Assembly (NCBI RefSeq): GCF_010093535.1
Contig: NW_022985189.1
Span: 130,432-194,431 of the forward strand
Source of the DNA: Lindgomyces ingoldianus
Lineage: Eukaryota > Ascomycota > Dothideomycetes > Pleosporales > Lindgomycetaceae
DNA: 64,000 bases
Direction of reading: 5' to 3'
Each line of letters opens with the position of its first letter. Within the stretch, counting starts at the first letter, position 1. Under the pieces are notes generated by a model, which was not told where the DNA came from, did no database searches, and worked only from the letters and a program-made list of their open reading frames with translations. Positions 1-11,848 of this stretch are shown in pieces. Both the position numbers and the translations under genes were made by a program.

Positions 1-3000
1 TTGTGCTTCCCCCAACACCTGCCCCGCGGAATAGAATTTTAAGAATCTTCTCCTTCGCCGTGATCGCGCATGAAGGGGATTCGTAATAGGAAAGAAGAGT
101 CTCGAAAATGTTCTTAATCCTGAAGATTTCCATATCCTGCGGAGTTCGTAGTGAGTCGAAAAGGTAGTCAAGGAACCAGGCTACTTCCTTGTGATATGAA
201 TCGTCTTGCTCTGGCTCATTCCGGATGATGCTCCTCCCAAAGTACCGTGGAATGTTTTCAACGACCCACTGTGGTCGTTTCAAAAGAAACATGTTGACCT
301 TTCCGAACAGAACATGGGTTGGGTCGGCCAGGACTTTCACGACTCGAGCAGCGAAGACACCACCCACATATGGCAGGGGTGTTTCATCTCCACTTCGTCG
401 TACTGTTTCCAGAGTCTCGTTTAGGAGTAACGTCACTTGTGCTAAGTCGAACCCTTTATTCGCCTAGGATTCGTTAGCAGTACGCACATGAATGACTAGA
501 AGGGAAACATACCTCGAGTTTCGCAACGAGCTGGCGGATGTTCACGGCAGCTTGCATACGAATTTCGATGTGTTTTGAGCAAAGGCACAAGAGCAAGTCC
601 CCAATGTCTCCATCATCAATACTCTCCTCAATATCCTTCTTCCTCCAGCGATTCAAACCAGCGTGTTTTTCATCCTCTTCCGGCGGAAGTTCAACGTCAA
701 CCATATTCACACACTTGCTCGGCTCTATTGGGCGATCTGGTGGGTTTGGAGAAGTGCTAGACCTTTCAGAGCCACTAAAGTCTGCACCAGTGGCCATCTT
801 GAGTGCCTCTTTCGCCTTCTCTTTACTCATCTTCCAAAGGAAACAGTCCTTCAGGATATCTTTATAGGCTGTATCCGCGAATGTAACGAAGGAATCCCGA
901 ACAAGGGCGAGAGCCACTTCATCTTCCCCAACAAGTTTCAGTAAATAGAGCAGCTTTGACAGCCAGTGCGCAATAGGTTCTGCGGGATGACCTTTTTCAG
1001 CTGTGCCACCTTTATATGGCCATTGTTCGACGAGGGTCATTAGTAGTGGACTCACACGAGCGCGTAAGTAGCCATGTGATAGGCCTTCATATAAGGCGTC
1101 TAGATCATCGAAATACTTGATGGGTCCTTTGATGAAGCGCGCGCAGCAGTCGTCAAGGAAATCTAGCACCTCGAAGCTGGGTACCGAGCACCCACATGAA
1201 GCTCCGAGACTTGCGATAAGAACATCTAGAGCGTCTGGGTTCGTGGTGAGCTGTAGCATATCGTGGTCTTGTATTATGGAAACTAAAATCGCTTTGATCC
1301 TAGCATACATTTCCAGGCCTGGGGATGTTGCGAGCATCTTAAGTAGCGTCATGAAAGGCGAGTGTTGGAGAGACTCTGTAGAAATATTAGCTGCTGAGAC
1401 TACCCATCCAACAGTGAGGTACATACTAGGCTTTTGCCACCAGCGCATAGTGTTAGAACGCCGTGCAATCTGTATCCAATGCTCAACTTCCATGATACGG
1501 AACGCCTTGTCCTCTGGTGCTCCTATAGACTTCTCTGCTTGCACTAATGCGCTGCACAACGGTACAGAGACGTCGAATTTCTCTTGAAGCGCAACCTGAG
1601 GTGTAACTTCATAGTATAGTCTCAGCAATCTTGTGATGGCTTCTCGCATCAAGTCCTTCTGAAAAGCTGGGCGCCTGAATGCGAGGATGACAGCCTTCAC
1701 CTGAGGGCAGCGCTGGCAGAACTCCCTAATAAGGCGAGGGGAAGTTTGCTCCCATAAACTGGAGGGCTTTGCCAATGACGCGGTTTGCAATGACAGTAAA
1801 ACTGCGCGAAGCTTGTGGAATGCGGCAACGAGGATGCGAATCGCGAAGAAATTTACCAAGTCCGAGCTGTGGTTCAGACATCTCGTCAGGACTTGTTGAG
1901 TCAAGGGCTGTGGTAAAATGCTCTGGAGCAAGACTGGAACCGGAGGTGGGTACTCGCGATAGCCCCACCTACCACCCAAATAGGCCGGAACGGGGAGCTC
2001 TATCGTCTGGTACAGGAACGCTGAATACCCGACCCACGTGGACGTGAGTTTCGGGTCGTAATGGAAGGATTCCTTGTGGAGGAAATAATTGGCGACAAGC
2101 TCCGGGCTAGCCTTGAAGATGGCAATCAATAATTCTTGTTGCAAAGTGTTTGCGTACGGTCTTAGAGACTGGATGAATTCTCCCAATATCACATTCCGAA
2201 TGCGAGTTTCGCTCTCGGGGCCATCTGCTAGATCGAATCCGAAATCGATTGACAAGTCTGCTGCATCATCTATTTTTACGTCCCCGTCGTCTCTATCACT
2301 TATCGGAGGATAAAATCCAGTCGATGACAACATGACGCCACATGTTGGAGAAGTGCATACCATGCATAGGAACTCATGGGCTGCTACATCAGGACCTTTC
2401 CTATCGTTCGAGAGGGATTCTTCCGAGCTTTGATATTTGTAGAGGCTAGCGATATGGGAAAGCGTCTTCCCTGTCAGGATGCGACTTTTGACCCGCCTTG
2501 GAATGGCCTTATCCTGAAAGACATGGTTACTCATGACATCCAAGATCTCCAGCACCAGGAAAGGTGGGTCAGAGTGCAGGTGGTCAAAGACAGCTCGCAC
2601 AACGATGGAATTTGAAAGGATGTCGGCTTTAGCGAATTCATCCTGGTATCTCAGGTGCGCTAGAAGATATCGAACTGCATTGATTCGGATGCTTGGTTTG
2701 CGCTGATCTTGGCCCTCTCTCCACAACCCAAGGTTCCTGCTAAGCACTTTTGGATCAAGCGTGAAGTCCCTCTTCGCATAGACAGCCTTTGCATGAGCGC
2801 CCTCGTTAAACTTTGTGATTTCAGTCAAAAGTCGCAAAACCGGCGAAATGATATTCTCCTTGGAAGGAGCGGCAGACAGGCTGCGATTCAGGCGTCGGGC
2901 AACAGATGGTTGTAAGATTGTTTTGCAAAGAAGCGTCGCATACTGGTGCAAGGCCGCATCGCTGGAGAAGGCCTTGAACAAGAGAGCGAGGGTGGCCGTG

Positions 3001-3463
3001 ACCTGGAAAAGCAGAGCCTCGAAATTGGTCTCGACCGAAAAGTCCCATGCTTGGATGAAGTTCGGAAGGAACATTGTGTCCTTGCCGTCTCGTCCCTTGC
3101 CCTTCTGAGAGTCGAGATAGTCTCGGAGGATGGCATGTCTGCGGGGAAGGTCCTCTTCGTCAGCTGGATAGAGGATGGAATCCAGGAACGACTTGAACAG
3201 GTTCAACCCTAGACAAGTCAGCTGCGGGAGCTCATGCTTGAGAGGTCAGACATACCAGAGCGAAGACCAGAAGCCGTGCCTTGCTCAAACACAAGGCATT
3301 TCTGCAATTGGTGTGCAGACGTCACATCCTCTGCCAGGACGGAAGGTGCAGCGGGATTGCACTCTGTGAAGCCCGCGACGCGCTGTCGCTTGAGGCTTCG
3401 GCCGTCATGGGTGTTTTGCAGGTCGGTCTCAAAGGCCGTACGTTTACCCATGACTGCAGTCAA
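1..3463 (-). CDS. URB1: Nucleolar pre-ribosomal-associated protein 1 (Urb1/Npa1), 3' end outside window
   Basis: This encodes a large helical-repeat nucleolar protein needed for early 60S ribosomal subunit assembly. Three exons are visible: 3463 (or ATG 3451) to 3256, 3208 to 513, and 463 to the window edge. Introns are 3255-3209 (donor GTATGT, acceptor TCTAG) and 512-464 (donor GTATGT, branch GCTAAC, acceptor CCTAG); reading phase is kept across both. The central exon holds the Npa1 N-terminal domain (FLDSILYPADEEDLPRRHAI, SHIASLYKYQ). The last exon contains YFGRSIIRNEPEQ followed by HKEVAWFLDYLFDSL, which I recognise as typical of the Urb1 C-terminal domain. The first exon is short and basic (MGKRTAFE, SLKRQR), consistent with nuclear localisation. 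About 1,100 residues are present; fungal Urb1 is longer, so the gene is cut by the window. Confidence 0.9.
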
Positions 3464-4463
3464 GGCATAGCTGTCAGTCTAGCAATCATGTGAGCTTGCA
3501 ACTATCGCGGCCTTTGAATCTGCTGAAATTTTGGGGAACCCTGCTTTGCGCTAACCATTGTGGGAATAGTCAGGCCGGCGTAAATGCTGTCTAGGCCGAC
3601 CTTGTTCTCACACTAGCACCCATTCGCCGCCAAGAATTGTGTTCTTCGAGTTCTGCCATCCTCTCTCACTTTGAAGTGTAGCCATTTGCATCGCTAAGTG
3701 ACCGTGTGCGGGGATTACTAGCACCCTACCTGTGCCCCTTCTCGGCCCTTAACTTTGCGCATAGCATCCTTGCAAGTTCTCTTGCAACAAGTAACAGCTA
3801 GTCTTTCGGAGTAAACCTTTCTCTAGAAATGGTGCTTCTTAGCCTTCTTCTTCAATAAAGAAGAATCCATGCCCTATTGTCTCTGTCTTAATGTAAGGTC
3901 TGTTCCCCTATAAAAAAAGAGCCATGTTTGACTTGTCTTTTCTCACACTCTATCGCACGAAACCACTCAAAATAATCGCGTGTCCGATTTAACAAACAGC
4001 AAAACAGAAAACCCCTCAGAATTTGAGAAGATCAGCCGATATAGCCTTGGAGTTTTTGGCCCTATATTTGTGAAGGCTTGAAGGATAATTCGAGGTGGAT
4101 TAATGAACGACTCGATGCAAAGGCGTTCTGGAGGCGCTATCTATTTAGCCCACCGCACTTAAGAGTGCTAGTTTGAATCTTATTAGAAGGAGTGTGAATT
4201 TTAGAGTTTATATAAGACTTGAAAGTGAAGGTTTTGGGAGCAGATGCTCTTTTATCTGCTGATTTAGCGATAAGTTGAGGGGAGGTGAGATAGTGAAATG
4301 TGGTCTTTCGTATGTGAAGTTAGATTGCTTTAGGTGTGGGTAGATGTCATGTGCGGTGACAGTATGTCAATATACTATGACTTCTAGCGTGAATCGAAGT
4401 AGTCACATTCTCTCTATTGCCCAATCGAATCTACATATAGGGGGCTCTTCCAGGACGGATGTA
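3464..4463. other. Intergenic region
   Basis: This is the 5' side of URB1 and the 3' side of the DUF6594 gene. It is moderately AT-rich, with no convincing ORF, repeat or RNA gene. The only long ORF near its right edge (4344-5046, +) is the antisense shadow of the DUF6594 gene. Confidence 0.6.
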
Positions 4464-6188
4464 TCACACCCAAACAGCTCGTCCGTCTCTCACCTCATGC
4501 GCCGTTTCCGCCCCCGCCTTCGTCCCCCTCCCATCAGCCCTCACCTTCCCAAATCCCCAACGAATTACCGCCGGGCTATTCCTCTCCTTCGTCCTTCCGC
4601 TCCCCACTCTGGCCCGCCGATCCGCCTTTGCCCACCTCTTCTTCATCCACGGCCCAACACCACATCCGAGAGCCAAACAACAAAACACCACTCCAACCGC
4701 CGCACCAACGCCGATCCCAGTCTTGGCAAAAGACGAAAGACCTTCCCTCTTTGGGGCTGTTGAAGCTGAGGGAGTGGGGAGAGTGCTCACATGCGTGATT
4801 ACTGTGCTAATAACGGTTTGTATGCTCTGGGCAATTGTTTCAGTTCGGATGATGGTTGCGGTAGCCGCGGGAGTCGCGGTGATTGTAATAGCAGCGAGGC
4901 TAGCGCTATTCGCTGCTAATGCGGTATTCAGTGCGGCTGAATTTGGGTTGCTGTTTGAGTTGGAAAGATTGCAGGTTGTGGGTGCCGGGTTTGCAACCAG
5001 ATTCCCACTGACAAAGACGACCAACACGGCCGCATATCTATTCTAGCATCAGCAAAATCCCATGCCCCTCACCTAGCTGGTATGCTTCGGAGTTGGGGAG
5101 TGGGGAATAGTCTTACCCAGCAGTGGCAACAAAAACATCCTGCCGTCTCGCATTTGTGGCCGCGGCAATCGTCGCTGCAAATGCCACGGTGAAGGAGCAT
5201 AACATCGCTAGTCTAGCTCTAGTACTCTCTACAAAGAACAGTCCAACAACTGCGCCGACGAGGAACAGTGCTGTGAGGATAGTGACGAAGAGTGTGACTG
5301 CGAATGCAAGATTTTTGTGATGCGTCACTGGTGTTGGACACCCGGGGACTCTATCCTGCATGGTGAAGGTTAGTGAAAGGTTCGTGACGTCTATTCCGAG
5401 GTCTGATACAACGTACCTGAAAGAATGACGGGAACCTCGTCTCAAAGAACTGGGTCAGAAAATCCGACTCTCGAGATCGTGCCAGGACACTGAGATCGTG
5501 CTCATTTTTTGGATTTAAGTGTTGAAAATTAGGGGTTGAGTGCGCATCAAGGCTCATGGCAATGTTTTGCATAATCTGATATGTGGAGTGGATAGCACGT
5601 TTTGAAGGACGGGAGAGCGATAGCATGTCTGATGTGCGGAGCATCGCTTCGTCTTATATCTTGTCAACTCGGGCATTCTCTGCATCCAACACAGAAGGAT
5701 GAAGGAAAAAAGCTGGAGCACTTACAGTACTCCCTTATCTTCTCCCTCAATTCCAAGTCTACATCTCTAATTTCCTTCACTCTGTCTTTTGCATCATTGT
5801 TTTCCTCGTCAACCCCACCATCAAACTTCATATCCTGTCCCTTCCACTCCAACTCCCCATCAAACTCCTGTTCTTCAAGTCTCTCGAGCTTGCCTTCTAA
5901 TTCCGCAATCTCATTCTCTAAAATCAACAAGTTCCGCATATTTACCCTATCAAAGCGGCGGAATATAGCGCTCGACTTTTCCGGATCAGCCGACATGTAA
6001 GTCGCGAGGCGGGAGTAGCATGACGTCTTAGGTGTTTTTGATTCTAAGCAAAGCGGTGCGATTGGAGTAGAGGAAACTTGTTTCTCGCTTCTTCTAGGTT
6101 TCGAGTCGAGATCGAGACTTATGCGCGTAATAGAGATGGAGTCATCGTCTGGCGATGTGGTCGAAGAGGAGTCGTTTTTGGTTGCCAT
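4464..6188 (-). CDS. DUF6594-family membrane protein with a C-terminal Ser/Thr-rich and transmembrane extension
   Basis: Four exons join in phase: 6188-5726, 5628-5417, 5355-5117 and 5037-4464, giving about 495 aa. Donors are GTAAGT, GTACGT and GTAAGA. The N-terminal part has the family hallmarks: YSRLATYMSADPEKSSAIFR, then a coiled coil RNLLILENEIAELEGKLERL. Exon 2 carries LSRPSKRAIHSTYQIMQNI and ARSRESDFLTQFFE. Exon 3 and the start of exon 4 give the usual membrane helices, ending YAAVLVVFVSGN, where DUF6594 proteins normally stop. Here the frame continues for about 180 residues: an Asn/Ser/Thr/Ala-rich stretch, a further membrane helix (GIGVGAAVGVVFCCLALGCG) and a basic tail (WMKKRW). The biochemical role of the family is unknown. 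The last acceptor (AATAG, not the nearer GCTAG) was chosen because it alone keeps the frame. Confidence 0.75.
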
Positions 6189-7127
6189 TGCTGATTACAT
6201 CCCTTTCGATCCCAAGATCGTACACGAAATTTCGTAAACGAAAGAAAGATTCGGGAGAGAGCTTGAAAAGTATGTGCGATCAATCCAATTAACAACTTTC
6301 TGTTCACCCATCCTCCAAAGTACTACCAAGGCTCTGGAAAGTTATCGTGCACAGCCCCAATTCACTGCAGCTCACATGCGAATCCTGTGAATTGGCGATT
6401 TCCACCCTTGCAAACACTCTGGGCGGAGAGAATAGTGCCTGCAAGGGAAACCTTACCCCACGCCGGTGAGTGTTTTAGTCACCTTTTGGTGGCGGGCGAA
6501 GTTGGATGGTTCGATGAGGGGCTGGCAATTTTAGGCAGCAGTGCTTAGGGCTGAGATTGCTAGGATTGCTAGATAGTGCAAAGCAGCGATCTCTCAATGA
6601 GGGAGGTGTTGATATATGCATTGGAGTTGTAGTTTGGGGAAGCTGAGAAGAGAAATATACAAATGCGATTAGAATAAGTGTGAAGGAGTAAGCGCCAATG
6701 CAACCCTTAATGAGGCTGTCAAGGAGAAAGCCATGCATCTTAGCCCCCTTTGCGTGCGGTGTAAGAGAAGATCCTGCGGACAGCTCTGCCAAAATTCGGT
6801 TTCCTCTTCGGTCTCTCATATTCTCTCAACGACTCTGGCGCGACTCCCTTCACCCCAAGCCCTAGAGCCTCTCTCTAGTGTCGAATCTTTCGCTATCCTT
6901 GAGTGTTGTTGGCGTCGTGGCATCCACAAACGTTAGCTGCCAACTGGATGTTGGAGTTTGTTTAGAGGCGTAATATCTAGCTTATCGATATATGGAGCCT
7001 GAGGAAATCGAGTCTATGTCTATGTTCTCCGCACCGCGGACATCATGGAGGGAACTGTATACTTCTGTATAGGAAGCTCGATCAGTCCTTCTCTTGCTTG
7101 TCAGCAGTGGAATCATGAGTCTTCTTC
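6189..7127. other. Intergenic region
   Basis: This lies upstream of the DUF6594 gene and downstream of the 7128-9201 gene. ORFs on the minus strand (6475-6819) and plus strand (6733-6936) have no recognisable domain and overlap each other. I see no repeat or RNA gene. Confidence 0.5.
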
Positions 7128-9201
7128 TTAGATATTGCCAAGTTGGTATTTAAAGCGCTCAGTGCACGAACCCTCTCGACCACTTTTCAGTTTAGTTTCC
7201 GCCGCTGGGTCCCGGTCACTCGCCGTTATGGCGGAAACGGGCTGAAGCTCCTCAGAAGCGGAGTCGTAATGAGTATTCCGAATACTCTCCATCTTTTCCC
7301 TCTGGCTCGGATCATCACTCCCTACTTCCCGCTTGCCTCCAGCTTTAGTCTCATCAGAGTCAACCTGACTAGGGATGGGAGTTTGAACTGGATTCAACAT
7401 TCCGACAGGCGTAGCTGAGCTCACGATGCGCACATCCATCGGCTTGCGGGTCCCCGAACGTGATATTGGGTGGTCTAGTTCTCTACTCAGGCTCCTCCGA
7501 ATACGTTTTAGCATTGCAGCTATCGACTGCTCTGAAGAGTGTGCAGATTGAGAATCGTCGTTGAGAAGGACTGTTATCTTCTTCCTAACCCTCTGAGACC
7601 TTTCACCATCTGCGCTAGATTCGTGGATGCTAATATCTTTCAACCGCTCGATGATCGTTGGCTTGTTAGCGTCGGTTGAGTTTTCAAAGCGGATGGCTTT
7701 TATGGGATAGGTTTCGGGGGCCTTTGTGGGTTGGATAGGCAAATGTGTCTTGCTTCCGGAAAAGTTGCTGAAGAAGTTCTTAACCGAGAGGTTGTATTTC
7801 CCCTTGAGTACGTTCACGCGATCAACTTTCTTAGGATTGCTGAAAGAATTCTTAGCAATGCACCTCATAGTTTATAGCCAAGCTAGATTCCTTGCGTACC
7901 TGTTGAACTCAGGTGGCCTGAGGAAACTGTCAGTAGGTAAATTACACGCAGATCTAACCGAGAGGGGTATACTCGACATACTTGGGCAATGACCGAGGTT
8001 GTAACTTCCCACTCCCGCTTGACGGTTGATGATATACTTGCTTCGGTGTTTCGTCGGGATTCCCCTTTTGCGCCCGGGCTCTCTTCTGAGCATCCCTTTC
8101 CCCTGGAGCATCTTGCATCCACTTTAGAGTCTTCCCTCGATAAATCTGGCCATTTTGTATGCTCCCTTCTTCAGGAATTTGAGCCCTAATGCTAGGGCTG
8201 CGGACGAATTTCCCCCTGTCAGTACGTTCCCCTTCATTCTCTGGCTTCCTGACATTGACACCCTGGACTGTTGAGGCTTGTGCCGTTCGGATCTGTATGG
8301 CATGAGAGCCTGCCGCAGTTGTTGGTAAGCGAGACTCTATTCGGATCGGAAGCTTGGGTGATCCAGATCCTTCCTCCCTGTCGATGAGTTTACGAATTTC
8401 TTGATACACGCAATTGGCGATGAGATCGCGCACATGATTCGGTATCCGTAACGGGTCCGATAAACTCGATGGGTCTTGCGGCATTGCGGGAGGGCAAATA
8501 TCGCCCAAGTCTTCTTGTTCATAGAGATAGCGTAAATAATAACCAGTTCCGTGCCAATTCTGTATTGTGGCCTTAATTGCCCCGGGATTAGGCTTGCTGA
8601 TTCCCCACTCGTCAATTGTTAGAACATGACAGAGGAAGCGGCGGACAATGTGGTAGCTGGCGTCGTTGGGAGGTAGAATCAATTTCATGTCGATAGCTTT
8701 GTGAGTTGACTCACGAATAATTTGATCCCAACTTGGGATCTCGAAGGAGTCCGGTATTTGAGATTTCCGAGTGGTGTGGAGGGCCTCATCGATCGGTAGC
8801 TCCCTCCGGCTATTGCTATTTTTCAGACTCCTATTCAACGGCTTGGGGCTTTGATTTTGAAGTAAAGGGTGGGAACCGGCTGGAACATCTTGTTCTTGGA
8901 ACCTCTTGACGTCAGGCTGAGAGAATTGTGAGTCATCTTGATAATTGAGGAGAGACAAATCCATTCCCACGGCGGCTTCATGATTTGAATTTGTAGGATA
9001 TGCCTCCAAAGAAGAGAGGCGATATTTGCTATAGTATTGGTCGTTAGAGGAGGATTGCAAGCCCCCACTGGGGTCGACACCCTGTTTGTTTGGGGCTAAT
9101 GCGTGTAGGTCTATGCACGGCCCGATGCATATATTACATTCATTGTTGTTGTAAGAATGTTTAGGGTTCCGTAACTGCTGGTCCTGCTGATTCACCTCCA
9201 T
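7128..9201 (-). CDS. Hypothetical protein, two or three exons, no recognised domain
   Basis: Two long minus-strand ORFs (9201-7954 and 7868-7128) look like one spliced gene. The first begins at a good ATG (9201) and its frame meets a stop just after a consensus donor GTATGT near 7979. Candidate acceptors are TTCTTTCAG near 7834, giving a direct in-phase join, or closer AG sites that would create an 18-nt microexon, so the exact junction is uncertain. The product would be about 640-660 aa. A compact central segment (SWDQIIRESTHKAIDMKLIL through NHVRDLIANCVYQEIRKLI) looks folded and helical. The rest is Ser/Gln/Pro-rich and probably disordered. The C-terminal exon contains a basic helix, AAMLKRIRRSLSREL. 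I do not recognise the family. Confidence 0.55.
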
Positions 9202-11848
9202 CTTGGAGTCGAAGGAGAGGCGTCGCGAAACGATTTGAAGAAAATATTGCCGAATTCAAAAGGAGGCTCAGAAGTTGGCAATGAGTTGGACGATCAGGCC
9301 GGTTTTAAGACCGCTTAGCCACAACTGTACCGTTCCAGTTTTTGGCTGCGGAAGTTGGAATTCATAGTAGCTGAGTTCCGCAGCCAGGCTCAAGTCTTAC
9401 CACTTGGACGTTGGTGGGAAACATCAACTTTGGTACGAGGGGTTTTCCAAGACAGGACCTCAACACCGAGATCAAAGCATAGTTCCTGGCACTCATGAGT
9501 TGAAACCTCCTCGCTCTCCGAGACTTCCTGTTACCCCCAACTGGTAGCCAACGAATCCTTACACGGAAAAGAAGGAATTACTCATTCACTTCTGAGCAGC
9601 ATATATGGAGATTAGAGTGTGTCCAATGGAGTTCTTCTTCCCGGCCACGCTAGGAGAGAAGCTGGGGCCGTGGAACACCATTCGGCAATATATGCTAGAC
9701 TCAACACTTGCAGTGTTGGGATACTTATGGCCATATTCCATTTCTCCGAGAGGCTTCTCTGTCCAAAATTCTGAGCATGTCCTATACTCAACTCTGCGAT
9801 AAGTTATTTATACAAATGTTGAGTACGAGAGACACGTCTCTCAGGAAGGAAGGTGACTTTGAGAAGATTAGTTCCTAAAGAACCTCATCTCTAGCTAGCT
9901 ATTGGCTACAGGAGGGTTTTTAAATCCTACGTCGTTCTGTATATGCCGTAGGTTCTGTTGGAGACTCTTCGTCTCTCTTGAGAATCATGAGTGTAGTCTA
10001 CAGCCATTACTTAATCAAAAGCCAGTTAACATTATTTAGGAAGTCTACAATGCTAGCTTCATAATATGCTAAGTTAATTCTGTTTAGAAAGGCGCCAATT
10101 TGGCTGGGGTGCAATCTGCGGGAATGCACATGCACCTGCCCCTTCCCTCGGAAAGAGCATGGGTAGAGGTGGACTTCAAAGTGCACACCTCAACCCATGA
10201 AATTTCATAATTTGCCCCTGTATTTCCCCTTCTCATGACTGAGAGCTTCCCATATTGCGACCAAATCCTGCAGGGCTCACAGTTCCCTCCTCCTTCTGGA
10301 TAACACCTACTCCTCTCTTGGTCTAGGAAAAACATGTGCTAAATTTCCGCATGCAAGATGATTACCTCTTCACATTGCTTCAACGCCCCCAGGCGACTTG
10401 GACTGTCTTGCCTAGGATTCAAGTGCATGTACCGCTCATAACGGGTTTTCCAATGACACCTTCAGACACCAACAAACATCGTATGTGATGCGAGGTTGTG
10501 GCCGGTCCCTCTCCAACTCTTGCATTTTCTTGTGCATCACGCCCCAGCGGGAGGTGGTTAAACATATCTTGACATGATTTCTCTAAATCCACAGAGGGGT
10601 TGTCTTTCCAGAGTTCTGACCATGCAGCAAGAGGATCTGCTTCTGAAGGTTGCGTCTATTCATCACACCCAGAGGAATTTCTAGAATTTCAGCTTTTGTG
10701 GATACATTATTTGGAAGAGAAGACGGAGGATATATGCGGATAATGTTTGAGACGTTGACAATGTACTAAAGTCTCTCGATTAAGAAGATTCTCGCATTTA
10801 GATCCTGTGGGAAAGTGCTAGGGTCTATTGGGATGAACATGATACTCATGATTGAGTCTTCTCCTTTGATCGACTGAAAGGCTTCAGGAAGTGAAAGGGG
10901 AGTTGTGTCCCAATAAGAGAGCTGGGCGTCTTGTATATATGGTCTGGAGTGTGCACATCAGGTGTCTCGGGCCAGCTCCATTCATTATAGCGACAGTGTG
11001 AAGTCTTATGAGGTCTCGTGTGTGTGTGGCGAATGTAAGGACGGTGAATCACTACCATGTTTTGATCTCGACAAAATAGATCTCGAGAGTTGACGACAAC
11101 TGGAGTCCAAAGTCCCAAGGTATTGTTGTGTTTAGCTCAGCACCAGGGTTGGAACAGCTTGCGCACAGACCACTGTAGCCAAAATTGGGCGGAGATTGTC
11201 AAGAAACTTATCCTTTGAATCCTACCTCCAGTCAATCGCACATTCAGCTTCCATCTATCGAGTGCCATACTCCATCTTAAATTTACCACTAGTTACTCTA
11301 ATCGAGTAGACCTTTGATCAGGCGCACCGCTATTTTAACAAACTGGCACCCTAAGATCTCTTGGTTTCCAGACCCCTTGCCACGGACGATATCATGAATT
11401 CTCACCAGACGGCCCACGAACCCAGAAATGGGATGATTCAATTCCGAAACCATGTGAGATAAATTAATGTTTCCCCAAAAGTGCTATTTCTGGGATTTGT
11501 TCAGGGATTTAGCTTTCGCTTGGGGCCGTTTGAAAAGGAGCGAGGAGGGATTGGGATACGAGCTCTACTGATTGCAATTTATCTTGGTTGCTGAAGGGTC
11601 TGATTGAACAACGAATGGTGGATAATGTCGCACTAGACAGGGACTGGTATTCTGTGCAGCCACATTGTCTGAGCTCCCCACATTTCGAGGAGACCTTCCG
11701 CTTCAGCTGGAGGTCCTTTGTCTGGGCAGTTGAACATCTTCTTACTCTTAACGGTAGGCACCTTTCAGAGTCTGTTTCTTTCTTACTTCAACATTTTCAT
11801 AATCATAACCTATCACGTTGTTAAAGAAGTTAAATTACCCAAAAATCT
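9202..11848. other. Long gene-free interval
   Basis: About 2.6 kb between two divergent unknown genes. The small ORFs here (9605-9802, 10084-10335, 10846-11118, 11588-11824) are short, lack recognisable motifs and have no splice continuation that I could follow. No inverted repeat longer than about 12 bp or RNA gene was noticed. Confidence 0.5.

Noticed and set aside
206..3493. Many plus-strand ORFs of 60-156 codons across the first 3.5 kb
   Set aside because: They lie antisense to URB1 exons, overlap each other in different frames and show no domain.
4344..5046. Plus-strand ORFs up to 195 codons
   Set aside because: They mirror the low-complexity C-terminal exon of the DUF6594 gene; the minus-strand reading has family motifs and splice continuity.
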